A stretch of 64,000 bases of DNA from Bacteroidota bacterium (GCA_023391415.1 JAEWAY010000011.1:186001-250000); one strand, 5' to 3'. Shown: positions 54,063-62,789, counted from the first letter of the stretch. Notes: generated by a model from the sequence alone, not told the origin. Program-made: numbers and translations.

Positions 54063-55289
54063 CTACTTAAGATCTGGTATCGTAAGGGAAAAAGTAGATC
54101 CGAGCCCTTCAACACTTTTAACGAAAATAGAACCCTGTAGCTTTTCAATATGGTTTTGCACGATAAAAAGTCCGAGGCCGGAACCCTCTTGTGAGCGATT
54201 GGCCCTGAAAAACATATTGAAGACATTATTCAGTTGTTCTGCGGGAATGCCGATTCCATTATCTACGATCGTCATTTTCAGGATGGAATTTTCTTTGGTC
54301 GCGTTGATCTGAATAAAAGGCCGCCGTTTGTTGGCCTTGTATTTTATCGCGTTGTCGATCAGATTTTGAATGATCGTGCCAAACAATACTTCATTGGAGC
54401 ATAAGTCAATCGTGGATGGTATATTATTACGAATCTGCACATTATCGCGTTTGGCTTTTTCCGCCAGGAGAGCAAGAGTCGAGTTTACTGTTTGATAGAC
54501 CGAAAATATCTTTTTTTCTTTTAAGGCGTTGTCCGAGATAGCGAGTTTTAACAGCGTCACCAAGGTGTTGTTGAGCTTGGTAGCTGTCTGGATGATCATT
54601 TCAAGATACGCGTCGATATCGGAAGAGTCTTTTTCCATTCGCGCCACTTCCGCCAGCCCCATGATCGAGACCAGAGGCCCTTTCAGGTCGTGGGAAGCTT
54701 TGTAGACAAAGTTGTCCATCTCCTTGTTCTTTCTAAGCAGGGCCATTTCATACTTTTTCAGCTTGGAGATGTCCCGGGCGATACACAAGACGCCGACCGC
54801 CTCCTTATTCTTATTGTACAAAATGGATCCGGAACAGGTTACATGAAGACGACTTCCGTTTTGGGTCAGAAAAACCTTCTCGATGGATTGAAAGTTCTTT
54901 TTACGAAAGAGGCTTCTATAGACGCTGTAAATATCGCGCGAACTTTTGTCCAGCAGGGTAGAATAATGTTTGCCCAGGAGCTCTTCCTGAGAAAAACCGA
55001 GCAGACTCTGGGTTTCGCCGTTGGTGGCTGTTATGTTCCCATGGTTGTCCATGACGATGACCATGTCGGCGATACTATCATAGATACTGTTGAAATAGTC
55101 TCTGGAAACAGTAGAAGCTTTGAGTTCTTCCACCAACATGTTGATTCCGGCCGTGATCCCGTCAATATCATCCCGGGACTCGGAAATACTACCTTTTATG
55201 TCGAAGTTGCCGGACGCGGCTTCAAGGATAAGATAATGAATCTTATCAATGCGTTGCTGGTAAGTGTCGTTGTTCCGGGACTTGCTCAT
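54063..55289 (-). CDS. PAS-domain sensor histidine kinase, cytoplasmic
   Basis: 408 residues without a membrane segment. The N-terminal helical region (about 10-62) resembles a HAMP-like signalling helix (ILEAASGNFD and DIDGITAGINMLVEEL). One PAS domain spans about 63-178, followed by HisKA with His200 in KASHDLKGP and HATPase with N-box QNLIDNAIKYK, DNGIGI and GSGLGLFI. It is the upstream gene of a group with the STAS-like protein and a lone receiver, both on the same strand. The input is presumably cytoplasmic; no ligand can be deduced. Confidence 0.9.
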   Translation of the reverse strand: MSKSRNNDTYQQRIDKIHYLILEAASGNFDIKGSISESRDDIDGITAGINMLVEELKASTVSRDYFNSIYDSIADMVIVMDNHGNITATNGETQSLLGFSQEELLGKHYSTLLDKSSRDIYSVYRSLFRKKNFQSIEKVFLTQNGSRLHVTCSGSILYNKNKEAVGVLCIARDISKLKKYEMALLRKNKEMDNFVYKASHDLKGPLVSIMGLAEVARMEKDSSDIDAYLEMIIQTATKLNNTLVTLLKLAISDNALKEKKIFSVYQTVNSTLALLAEKAKRDNVQIRNNIPSTIDLCSNEVLFGTIIQNLIDNAIKYKANKRRPFIQINATKENSILKMTIVDNGIGIPAEQLNNVFNMFFRANRSQEGSGLGLFIVQNHIEKLQGSIFVKSVEGLGSTFSLTIPDLK

Positions 55290-55526
55290 TATATGTATAA
55301 TACTCTGCCTGATAAAAATGACAAACAGAACGCTATTTTAGTACATTTTTTTTGAATTAAGGTAAGTATGTGACAGTTTCGTCTAAAATTCCTCTGAAAA
55401 GAAAATAGAAAACGGGAGGGATGGTTTAAAATCGCGGAGGTATGGCGGAAAGTTCTGCCCCGACCCAAACTTTGTAATTTGAGAATTGGTTATAGAGATA
55501 TAATTCTAAGTGAACAAACATATAAT

Positions 55527-55754
55527 ATGTCTGCTGTAAGGAGAATCGAGTACATTTGTAAAAAAAAGCCGACGGAGACTAAGCTGGCGGGCTTTGAGGA
55601 GAAAAAAATATATAAGGGAAGGACTTTTAATAATCTTTTTGAGGTTTCTTCCGAATGGGCCAGTCAGAAGCCTACGTTTCTTCTGGAAAAGAAAGTGTTT
55701 GACGAGTATTTTGAAATTATTAATCAGGAACAGTCGGTGACTGTCAAAAACTAA
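55527..55754 (+). CDS. Small hypothetical protein upstream of guaA
   Basis: 75 residues (MSAVRRIEYICKKKPTETKL...), Lys/Glu-rich, with no signal or membrane segment and no family recognised. An in-frame TTG at 55479 would give 91 residues, but the ATG at 55527 is a safer start. It is followed by a clean terminator, which supports its being a transcribed unit. Its relation to guaA, which has its own promoter, is probably incidental. Confidence 0.5.
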   Translation: MSAVRRIEYICKKKPTETKLAGFEEKKIYKGRTFNNLFEVSSEWASQKPTFLLEKKVFDEYFEIINQEQSVTVKN

Positions 55755-55757
55755 CAG

Positions 55758-55787
55758 GATCCGGATACCTCCGGATTTTTATTTTTG
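55758..55787 (+). terminator. Terminator before guaA
   Basis: ATCCGG (55759-55764) pairs with CCGGAT (55771-55776), followed by TTTTATTTTT. It separates the small gene from guaA and overlaps an upstream TTG in the guaA frame. Confidence 0.72.
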
Positions 55788-55831
55788 TTAGCTCACCATT
55801 TTTTTATTTATCCAATTCAGCATAATATTTC

Positions 55832-55839
55832 TATTTTTG
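55832..55839 (+). promoter_or_regulatory. -7 promoter element five bases ahead of guaA
   Basis: TATTTTTG, an exact TAnnTTTG match, ends five bases before the guaA ATG at 55845. The predicted transcript starts at or next to the start codon. Confidence 0.55.
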
Positions 55840-55844
55840 TATCT

Positions 55845-57374
55845 ATGGCTGAAAAAATACTCATATTGGATTTCGGGTCTCAGTATACCCAGTTGATTGC
55901 AAGGAGAATAAGAGAATTAAACGTATATTGTGAAATTCATCCTTACAATAAGATTCCTGTCATTGACGATAACGTTAAAGGGGTCGTTTTGTCAGGGAGT
56001 CCCTGTTCCGTGAGGGAAGAAAACGCGCCTGATGTCGATCTCGCCCTGTTCCGAGGCGTGATTCCTGTATTGGGTATTTGCTATGGAGCTCAGTTGATCG
56101 CTTTTAAGGAAGGCAATGAGGTCATGCCCTCCCGTATCCGGGAATATGGGCGCGCGCGACTTTCAGCGATTTCAGGTTTGGATAAGCTTATGGAAAACGT
56201 ATCTCTTCAGTCTCAGGTCTGGATGTCCCATGGTGATACCATTTCCGATTTATCCGAGCGGTTTGAAATAATCGCGAGTACGGACTCTGTGAAAGTAGCC
56301 GGATACAAGGTGAAGGCGGAGGAGACATACGGGATCCAGTTTCATCCTGAAGTTACTCATTCCGCGGAGGGTAAAGCGATTCTTCGCAATTTTGTGGTCC
56401 GAATCTGCGGTTGTGGCCAGGATTGGACACCGGATGTATTTGTCGATTCGACGGTAAGCATGTTGAAAAGCCAGCTCGGAAACGAGAAAGTGGTATTGGG
56501 GCTGAGCGGAGGTGTCGACTCGTCGGTCGCGGCGGTGCTTATTCATAAGGCGATCGGAGACCGATTGAGCTGTATTTTTGTTGATAATGGACTTCTGAGG
56601 AAGAACGAGTTTGAAGAAGTACTCGCTTCCTATAAAGATATGGGCTTGAACGTCGTCGGAGTCAATGCCAGTGAAAAGTTTTATACCGCGCTGAAGGGGC
56701 TTGCCGATCCTGAAGCCAAGAGAAAGGCGATTGGCAGAACTTTTATCGAAGTTTTTGACGAGGAAGCGCATAAGATAGAAGATGTGAAATGGCTGGCTCA
56801 AGGGACTATTTATCCTGATGTGATAGAGTCCGTGTCGGTGAAAGGACCTTCGGTAACCATCAAAAGTCATCATAATGTAGGTGGGTTGCCCGATTTTATG
56901 AAACTTAAGATCGTAGAGCCGTTGAAGGCTTTGTTTAAGGATGAAGTAAGGGTGGTAGGCAAAACGTTGGAAATTAGCGATTCGATTCTGCAAAGACACC
57001 CTTTTCCGGGGCCCGGGCTCGCTATCCGGATTTTGGGAGACATTACCGTTTCCAAGGTCAGAATTTTGCAGGAAGTAGACGCTATATTTATCAATGGACT
57101 TAAAAATAGTGGCTTGTACAACGAAGTGTGGCAGGCCGGAGCTATTTTATTGCCTATATACTCTGTTGGAGTGATGGGTGATGAACGAACTTATGAGCAG
57201 GTTGTAGCTTTGAGGGCGGTGACAAGTCTGGATGGGATGACAGCCGACTGGGCGCGTTTGCCTTATGACTTTCTGGCGGATATATCCAACGAGATTATTA
57301 ATAAGGTGAAAGGGGTGAATCGCGTGGTATATGACATAAGCTCCAAGCCACCCGCTACAATCGAATGGGAATAA
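55845..57374 (+). CDS. guaA: GMP synthase (glutamine-hydrolysing)
   Basis: Converts XMP to GMP using glutamine and ATP. 509 residues from MAEKILILDFGSQYTQ. The N-terminal class I amidotransferase has its catalytic Cys in GICYGAQ and the His/Glu pair in GIQFHPEVTHSAEG. The ATP pyrophosphatase domain has the P-loop LSGGVDSSVAA, and the C-terminal dimerisation domain ends with ISSKPPATIEWE. A longer frame from TTG at 55785 is rejected because it covers the terminator and promoter. It is followed after 17 bases by the TPR/PBP1 gene. Confidence 0.97.
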   Translation: MAEKILILDFGSQYTQLIARRIRELNVYCEIHPYNKIPVIDDNVKGVVLSGSPCSVREENAPDVDLALFRGVIPVLGICYGAQLIAFKEGNEVMPSRIREYGRARLSAISGLDKLMENVSLQSQVWMSHGDTISDLSERFEIIASTDSVKVAGYKVKAEETYGIQFHPEVTHSAEGKAILRNFVVRICGCGQDWTPDVFVDSTVSMLKSQLGNEKVVLGLSGGVDSSVAAVLIHKAIGDRLSCIFVDNGLLRKNEFEEVLASYKDMGLNVVGVNASEKFYTALKGLADPEAKRKAIGRTFIEVFDEEAHKIEDVKWLAQGTIYPDVIESVSVKGPSVTIKSHHNVGGLPDFMKLKIVEPLKALFKDEVRVVGKTLEISDSILQRHPFPGPGLAIRILGDITVSKVRILQEVDAIFINGLKNSGLYNEVWQAGAILLPIYSVGVMGDERTYEQVVALRAVTSLDGMTADWARLPYDFLADISNEIINKVKGVNRVVYDISSKPPATIEWE

Positions 57375-57391
57375 GGAAAAAATAACAGGAA

Positions 57392-59155
57392 ATGAAGGTA
57401 TTGTCTTCTATTTTATTCGCGTTTTTGGTCTTGTTGACTCAGGGAGTCTATAGCCAGGACAAGCAAACCAGGTATTTGACCGGTAAAGATTTTTATAAAA
57501 AGGGCAAATATCAGGCGGCGATGGAGGCCTTTAAACCTTTATTGTCCGAAAGCGAAGACAATCCGTTTCCCGAATACGCTTACTATTTTTACGCGTTGTC
57601 CGCTTATAAGGCGGAAAAATATGAAGACGCGAGGGTGATGGTGAAGCAGTTGATGTTGAAATATCCCGATTGGGACAAGAAAGACGAGGCGCGGTTTCTA
57701 CTCGGGGCCATCCTGTTTGAACAGGGCAAATACAAAGACGCTCTGGAAGCTATGGCTCCCCTGGGGAAAGGCTTTGATAAAGACGGGGCGTTGCTGAAAA
57801 AGTATTATCTGGACAAAATGACTTCTGTGGAAAGCCTGAAATGGCTTTATCAGAATTATCCGAGAGATAAGGAGCTCGGATATACGCTCGCTTCCAAACT
57901 TGCCAATATCGCGGAGGAAGGTCCTGATCGGATGCTGTACCACTATCTGATCGAAGAGTTTAAACTGGATAAGTCCAAATTGCAGCCTCCGCCTCCCGCG
58001 TCTGTCAAAAAACAGGAGTATAACGTAGCTGTATTGTTTCCATTCATGGTCAGCAGGCTGCCCGTTGAAAATGTGAATCGGGCCAATCAGTTTTTGCTGG
58101 ATATGTATCAGGGGATGCGTGTAGCGGCCGACAGCCTCTCGTCCCTTGGTATTCGAGTCAATCTATACGCGTACGATACGGACAAGGATGTCGCCAAATT
58201 TCGCCAGCTTCTGCAAGAGCCTGATCTGGCGAGAATGGATCTGATCGTGGGACCTGTATATCCCGCGCACCTGCCGCTTATCAACGAGTTTTCAAGAGAG
58301 CACGCGATACAGGTTGTTTGTCCTTTTACAGGCGATACTACTCAGATCAAAGGAAACCCCTTTACTTTTTTGTTTCAGTCGACCAACGACGCGCAGGCGA
58401 ATGTCATCGCGGACTATAACCGGAGATGGAATAAGCCGGTAAAAAAACTTGTTGAGACGGGGAATAAGGGAAAACAGAAAGAGGTGGAAGTCTGGAAAAA
58501 CAAAGTGCTGATTTTCCATGGAGAGTCTGAAAAGGACTCTTCTCTGGCTTATGAATACCAAAAAGCCTTGATGGCTTCGGACGCGGAAATTAATGATACC
58601 TTGTTCAGGCTGCACTTGATACGCGGGGTGACTCGGGAAACTATCGCCGAAATGAAACAGACGCTTACCGATTCCGCCCTGATGATAGGGGTGAACCATA
58701 TCGCCGTATTCGTCAATGACCAGGTAATCGCGGCCAACGTGATCAGTTCGTTGGAAATCAGGGGTTTTAATGTGCCTGTTTTCACTACGAGCGACTGGGT
58801 TGATTTTAATCTTATTACTATTGAGCAGTTTGAACGAAGAAACGTGCATTTTCTATACCCGGATTTTCTAGACTTTGACAAAGGAGGCGTGGTCGCCTTT
58901 CGAAAGAAATATATGGACGCGACGAAATTGTATCCGACGATCTTCGCCTTTCAAGGGAATGACCTCATGCACTTGTTTGGAAAAATGCTTCACAATTATG
59001 GAACATATTTTGGAAAGAATCTGCGACAAGCCGGATTTATTCCAGGAAATACGCTGGTGGGATTTGATTACAGAATGGCTCAGAGTAACCAGTTTATACC
59101 TATTGTACGGTTTGTTGGCGGCAAGCTTGAAATGGTAAACAGAACTTCCAACTGA
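57392..59155 (+). CDS. Secreted TPR plus periplasmic-binding-protein-like (LppC/PBP1) protein
   Basis: 587 residues with a signal peptide (ILFAFLVLLTQGVYSQ). The N-terminal TPR region (about 25-190) has repeats such as GKDFYKKGKYQAAMEAFKPL and FPEYAYYFYALSAYKAEKYEDAR. A Pro-rich hinge (LQPPPPAS) leads to a type I periplasmic-binding-protein fold (about 210-580) with NVAVLFPFMVS, DLIVGPVYPAHLPL and VFVNDQVIAANVISSLE. The layout recalls LpoA/LppC, which activates a penicillin-binding protein, but an ABC-transporter-like binding role is equally possible. It lies immediately upstream of hemL. Confidence 0.82.
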   Translation: MKVLSSILFAFLVLLTQGVYSQDKQTRYLTGKDFYKKGKYQAAMEAFKPLLSESEDNPFPEYAYYFYALSAYKAEKYEDARVMVKQLMLKYPDWDKKDEARFLLGAILFEQGKYKDALEAMAPLGKGFDKDGALLKKYYLDKMTSVESLKWLYQNYPRDKELGYTLASKLANIAEEGPDRMLYHYLIEEFKLDKSKLQPPPPASVKKQEYNVAVLFPFMVSRLPVENVNRANQFLLDMYQGMRVAADSLSSLGIRVNLYAYDTDKDVAKFRQLLQEPDLARMDLIVGPVYPAHLPLINEFSREHAIQVVCPFTGDTTQIKGNPFTFLFQSTNDAQANVIADYNRRWNKPVKKLVETGNKGKQKEVEVWKNKVLIFHGESEKDSSLAYEYQKALMASDAEINDTLFRLHLIRGVTRETIAEMKQTLTDSALMIGVNHIAVFVNDQVIAANVISSLEIRGFNVPVFTTSDWVDFNLITIEQFERRNVHFLYPDFLDFDKGGVVAFRKKYMDATKLYPTIFAFQGNDLMHLFGKMLHNYGTYFGKNLRQAGFIPGNTLVGFDYRMAQSNQFIPIVRFVGGKLEMVNRTSN

Positions 59156-59157
59156 TT

Positions 59158-60453
59158 ATGAATAAAATGAAAAGCGCGGCCTTGTTTGATCGGGCGAAAA
59201 AATCTATTCCGGGCGGGGTAAACTCTCCTGTACGGGCGTTTAAAGCGGTGGGTGGTGAACCTTTATTTATTAAATCCGCCCATGGTCCTTATCTCATCGA
59301 CGAGGACGATAATACCTATATCGAGCTGATCAATAGCTGGGGGCCGATGTTGCTTGGACACAATAATGAGCGAATCAGGGAGGCCGTGATCCAGGCCGCT
59401 GAACAATCATTGTCTTTCGGAGCGCCGACGCGCCTGGAAGTCGAGATGGCCGAATTGATTACAGAGATGGTGCCATCCATAGAAAAGGTGCGTATGGTAA
59501 ACTCCGGCACGGAAGCCACTATGTCGGCGATTCGGGTAGCGAGAGGTTTTACGGGAAGAGACAAAATAATCAAGTTTTCAGGTTGCTATCACGGACATGG
59601 CGATTCGTTTCTGATCGCGGCGGGTAGTGGGGCGATTACCCTGGGCGTGCCGGATAGTCCGGGTGTTACCAAAGGTGTAGCGGGAGACACGCTGACGGCT
59701 CCCTTCAATGACCTGGAGGCTACGCGCAGACTTGTCGAGGCCAATAAAGATCAGGTGGCGGCTATTATTGTTGAGCCGGTCGCCGGCAATATGGGCTGTG
59801 TGCCGCCAGCGGAGGGCTTTCTGCAAGGGTTGAGATCTCTTTGTACCAGCGAGGGCATTGTCCTGATTTTTGACGAGGTCATGACCGGGTTCAGAATATC
59901 GGAAGGCGGGGCTCAGCGATACTTTAATGTGCGGCCGGATATGACCACTCTGGGAAAAATTATCGGTGGAGGCATGCCGGTCGGAGCTTATGGTGGCAAA
60001 AAAGAGATTATGGATCGCGTATCTCCCAGCGGTCCGGTATATCAGGCGGGGACTTTGTCCGGCAATCCCGTCGCGATGGCGGCCGGTCTGGCCATGCTGC
60101 GCCAGATTAAGGGCGACGCCGCTTTGTACGAACGACTGGAGCGGACTACTTCCCTGATTGTGCAGGGTATCCGGGGACATCTCAAGGCTATAGGGCGCGA
60201 TTATACGATCAATCATATCGGGTCTATGTTTACATTGTTTTTTACCGATGAGAAAGTATATGACTTTGAGTCCGCGAAAAAAAGTGATTTAGAGTTGTTC
60301 GGACGCTACTTCAGGGCGATGCTGAAAAGAGGGGTTTATCTGGCGCCTTCTCAGTTTGAGGCGCTTTTTATATCGGCCGCCATAAGTGAAGACCTCGCTC
60401 ATCGGATTGTAGAAGCTTCCGGAGAAAGCCTAAGGGAGATATTGGAAAAGTAA
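59158..60453 (+). CDS. hemL: Glutamate-1-semialdehyde 2,1-aminomutase
   Basis: PLP enzyme making 5-aminolevulinate in the C5 haem pathway. The 431 residues are standard. The PLP lysine is Lys267 in TTLGKIIGGGMPVGAYGG, and NSGTEATMSAIRVARG, CYHGHGD and IFDEVMTGFR are typical. It starts two bases after the preceding stop codon, so it is translationally linked to the TPR/PBP1 gene, and it is followed 13 bases later by proC. Other heme genes are not nearby. Confidence 0.97.
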   Translation: MNKMKSAALFDRAKKSIPGGVNSPVRAFKAVGGEPLFIKSAHGPYLIDEDDNTYIELINSWGPMLLGHNNERIREAVIQAAEQSLSFGAPTRLEVEMAELITEMVPSIEKVRMVNSGTEATMSAIRVARGFTGRDKIIKFSGCYHGHGDSFLIAAGSGAITLGVPDSPGVTKGVAGDTLTAPFNDLEATRRLVEANKDQVAAIIVEPVAGNMGCVPPAEGFLQGLRSLCTSEGIVLIFDEVMTGFRISEGGAQRYFNVRPDMTTLGKIIGGGMPVGAYGGKKEIMDRVSPSGPVYQAGTLSGNPVAMAAGLAMLRQIKGDAALYERLERTTSLIVQGIRGHLKAIGRDYTINHIGSMFTLFFTDEKVYDFESAKKSDLELFGRYFRAMLKRGVYLAPSQFEALFISAAISEDLAHRIVEASGESLREILEK

Positions 60454-60466
60454 AATAACTTAGATT

Positions 60467-61279
60467 ATGAAAATTGCCTTTATAGGGGGTGGCAATATGG
60501 GCTCAACTTATGCCAGAGCCTTTGTCAGGAGCGGTGTGGTACAGAATGAAAATCTTCTGATCGTTGAAAAGAATGAGGAATGCCGCGAGCGTCTTGAAAA
60601 AGAGTCGATCGCTCTGCTCCATGATCAGATTGATGAGCGCTTGTCTGGTTATGACTTCGTGTTTCTGGCGGTAAAACCCCAGGATTTTCTCTCGATAGCG
60701 TCGCTTCTCAAAACTGTTTTGAAAAAGAAACAGGTGGTTATCTCCATTATGGCCGGTATAAAGATATCCTCTATGAAAGAGTTGCTGGATCATGAGAATA
60801 TAATCAGAGCCATGCCCAATACCCCCGCTCAACTGGGCTTTGGTATCACGGGTTTCGCGGCGGCCAAAGAAGTAGGTCAGTCTGTTATAAGCAAAGTCGA
60901 TACGTTGCTGGAAACCACCGGGAAATCCATTTTTATGAAGAATGAGAAGATGATGGACGCTGTGACCGCGATCAGTGGAAGCGGCCCCGCGTATTTTTTC
61001 TATTTTGTAAAATATATGACTGAAGCCGGTATCGCGATGGGACTTGAGCCGCATGTCGCCACGATGTTGGTCAGACAGACGATGCTTGGATCCTTCCAGA
61101 TGTTACATAACTCCAATACTACGCCGGATGACCTGATCGCTTCTGTTAAATCCAAAAGAGGCACAACGGAAGCCGCTTTGGATCATTTTGATCGTTCAGA
61201 GATCGGGAAAAACATCGTGGACGCGCTGAAAGCCGCTGAAAACCGGGCGAAAGAACTATCCGCGGAAGTCCTTAAATAA
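60467..61279 (+). CDS. proC: Pyrroline-5-carboxylate reductase
   Basis: Last step of proline synthesis: reduces P5C with NAD(P)H. 270 residues with the N-terminal cofactor loop FIGGGNMGSTYA (residues 4-15), AVKPQDF, MPNTPAQLG and the family-conserved GSGPAYFFYFVKYMTEAGIAMGL. It shares strand and close spacing (13 bases) with hemL. The catabolic counterpart, proline dehydrogenase, lies in a separate unit at 50266. Confidence 0.96.
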   Translation: MKIAFIGGGNMGSTYARAFVRSGVVQNENLLIVEKNEECRERLEKESIALLHDQIDERLSGYDFVFLAVKPQDFLSIASLLKTVLKKKQVVISIMAGIKISSMKELLDHENIIRAMPNTPAQLGFGITGFAAAKEVGQSVISKVDTLLETTGKSIFMKNEKMMDAVTAISGSGPAYFFYFVKYMTEAGIAMGLEPHVATMLVRQTMLGSFQMLHNSNTTPDDLIASVKSKRGTTEAALDHFDRSEIGKNIVDALKAAENRAKELSAEVLK

Positions 61280-61333
61280 CATTTATACAAGCCAGGCGGT
61301 TCTCCTTTTGTAGTAGGAAGGAGGGACTGGAAG

Positions 61334-61834
61334 ATGAAAAAAATAGGGGTACTGCTTGGTATGCTTTTCGGAAGCGCCACATTCGCGGGCGCTCAGGAAA
61401 TCCATTTTCTAAACTATTCAATTTGTAATCCGACCGGGTTGGATGATCTGCGAGAGACGAATGAATATGTGCAGGGAGGAGGTCATAACTTTTACCTGAG
61501 CTATTCGGTCAATGAGCAGCGCGGTAGTTTTTCTCCTTATGAGTTCGCTTATGGTACAGAGGAAAACCCCATTGTTATCGTAATTGATACGGTCGATGGT
61601 GTTGAAAGGAAGATGTATTACAAGGAGCCGCTTGGAGAGCTGTACGCGGGGATCCGGCAGGAAAACATGTGGATCAGTAAGGGGTTGTGGTCCGAAGCCA
61701 GGAGCAGGGATAAACGACCTGACCTGCCATACGCTCGGGAAGCGTTTCAGTGTGTCATAGAGACGAGAAACAACGATCCTTATCATCCCGCCGAAACCGC
61801 TCCATCGCCTATAAACACAGAAAAAAAGAACTAG
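61334..61834 (+). CDS. Small secreted hypothetical protein
   Basis: 166 residues with a signal peptide (IGVLLGMLFGSATFAGAQ) and a mature domain of mixed strands. No family recognised. It is preceded by an AAGGAGGGACTGGAAG stretch containing a Shine-Dalgarno. Its genomic neighbour (61859) is another small secreted unknown, and the two are 24 bases apart, so they are probably cotranscribed. Confidence 0.62.
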   Translation: MKKIGVLLGMLFGSATFAGAQEIHFLNYSICNPTGLDDLRETNEYVQGGGHNFYLSYSVNEQRGSFSPYEFAYGTEENPIVIVIDTVDGVERKMYYKEPLGELYAGIRQENMWISKGLWSEARSRDKRPDLPYAREAFQCVIETRNNDPYHPAETAPSPINTEKKN

Positions 61835-61858
61835 TAGTCAATTTAATTTCAAACGGAT

Positions 61859-62263
61859 ATGAGAAGTGGAGTAGTGTTAGTGATGTTGTTGCTTGTTTCT
61901 TCCCAGTGTTTTCAGCTTTTTGGGCAGGCTTATGACAAGTCTGGAAAAACGCAGTTGTCCGGTGAAGATATAACGGTGGAGATGTACGAAGGGCAGGACC
62001 AGAAAAGGATCATCAATCGGGACTTCGCCATAATCGGAATGAATCTGGTCAATTCGGATGGGAGCGAGATGGGACCATTTTATATTACGGATAGTCAGGA
62101 TGGATACGCTTACAATTATGAAGACTATCCGGACGCGGGTTTTGACCATCAGAAATACGCGGAGGCTGTAAGGGCGGGAGACTATCCTGTGGGAGAAGAG
62201 GAAAAAACTTGCAAAAAGGAAATAAAGCGTGAAAAAAAGAAAAATAAAAACACGCCTCTTTAA
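61859..62263 (+). CDS. Small secreted hypothetical protein
   Basis: 134 residues with a signal peptide (LVMLLLVSSQCFQLFGQ) and a mature part with a hydrophilic, Asp/Gly/Tyr-rich segment (SDGSEMGPFYITDSQDGYAY) and a Lys-rich C-terminus. No family recognised. It directly follows the secreted protein at 61334. A terminator-like hairpin with a T run lies about 100 bases downstream. Confidence 0.58.
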   Translation: MRSGVVLVMLLLVSSQCFQLFGQAYDKSGKTQLSGEDITVEMYEGQDQKRIINRDFAIIGMNLVNSDGSEMGPFYITDSQDGYAYNYEDYPDAGFDHQKYAEAVRAGDYPVGEEEKTCKKEIKREKKKNKNTPL

Positions 62264-62363
62264 AACAATTAATCCTTTACGTGGTTACTAAGATAAGGTC
62301 GTTTAGGTATGCATATATAGATTTTAGGTTAATAGTTAAAAGTGGTTAATTAATGTTTGTTCC

Positions 62364-62402
62364 TTGGCTGCTTCTCATAAAAGAGGGCAGCCTTGTTTTT
62401 TA
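62364..62402 (+). terminator. Terminator after the two secreted unknowns
   Basis: GGCTGC (62366-62371) pairs with GCAGCC (62387-62392), extended by imperfect TTCTC/GAGG pairing, followed by TTGTTTTTTA. Confidence 0.65.
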
Positions 62403-62450
62403 TGCAAGACCGCCCTTATTTATGGCTTTAACCGGACAAAATCGAATCGG

Positions 62451-62789
62451 CTATTGCTTTTTGCTCTCTTCTTCGATATGCTTCACCAGTCTTTTTACAA
62501 GTTCTTTCATTTCCTTACCCATTATCTGATCGCCAGTGCTGGTGATAATAGTTTCGGAAAGTCCCGCGATGGTTTCAACAAAAAACATCTTCATTTCGTC
62601 GACCTGCATATCTTTTGTCCACAAGTCGATACGCATCGTGTTTTTTTGCCGGGTATCCCAGACAGACAGAGCTATGGCTTTGGTACTTTCTTTTTTGCCG
62701 GAGGGGTTGTCCGTCGCTTCCCATTGTATAGTTTCCGGTACATTTTGCTTGTCCAGCTCTACTGTAAATTTGATTTCGGATTGTCTCAC
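62451..62789 (-). CDS. gldC: Gliding motility protein GldC
   Basis: 112 residues matching GldC (cytoplasmic protein in the Flavobacterium gliding-motility set). The N-terminus MRQSEIKFTVELDKQNVPE, the AIALSVWD segment and RIDLWTKDMQVDEMKMFF are diagnostic. The start codon is GTG at 62789, with no usable ATG upstream before the preceding stop. The exact role of GldC is not settled; it is not essential for gliding in Flavobacterium johnsoniae. It lies 16 bases after the M48 gene on the same strand, so the two probably share a promoter. Confidence 0.92.
   Translation of the reverse strand: MRQSEIKFTVELDKQNVPETIQWEATDNPSGKKESTKAIALSVWDTRQKNTMRIDLWTKDMQVDEMKMFFVETIAGLSETIITSTGDQIMGKEMKELVKRLVKHIEEESKKQ

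Noticed and set aside
55785..55844. Upstream TTG start that would lengthen guaA by 20 residues
   Set aside because: The added codons are the terminator T tract and the promoter element, and other GMP synthases start near MxxKILILDFGSQ.
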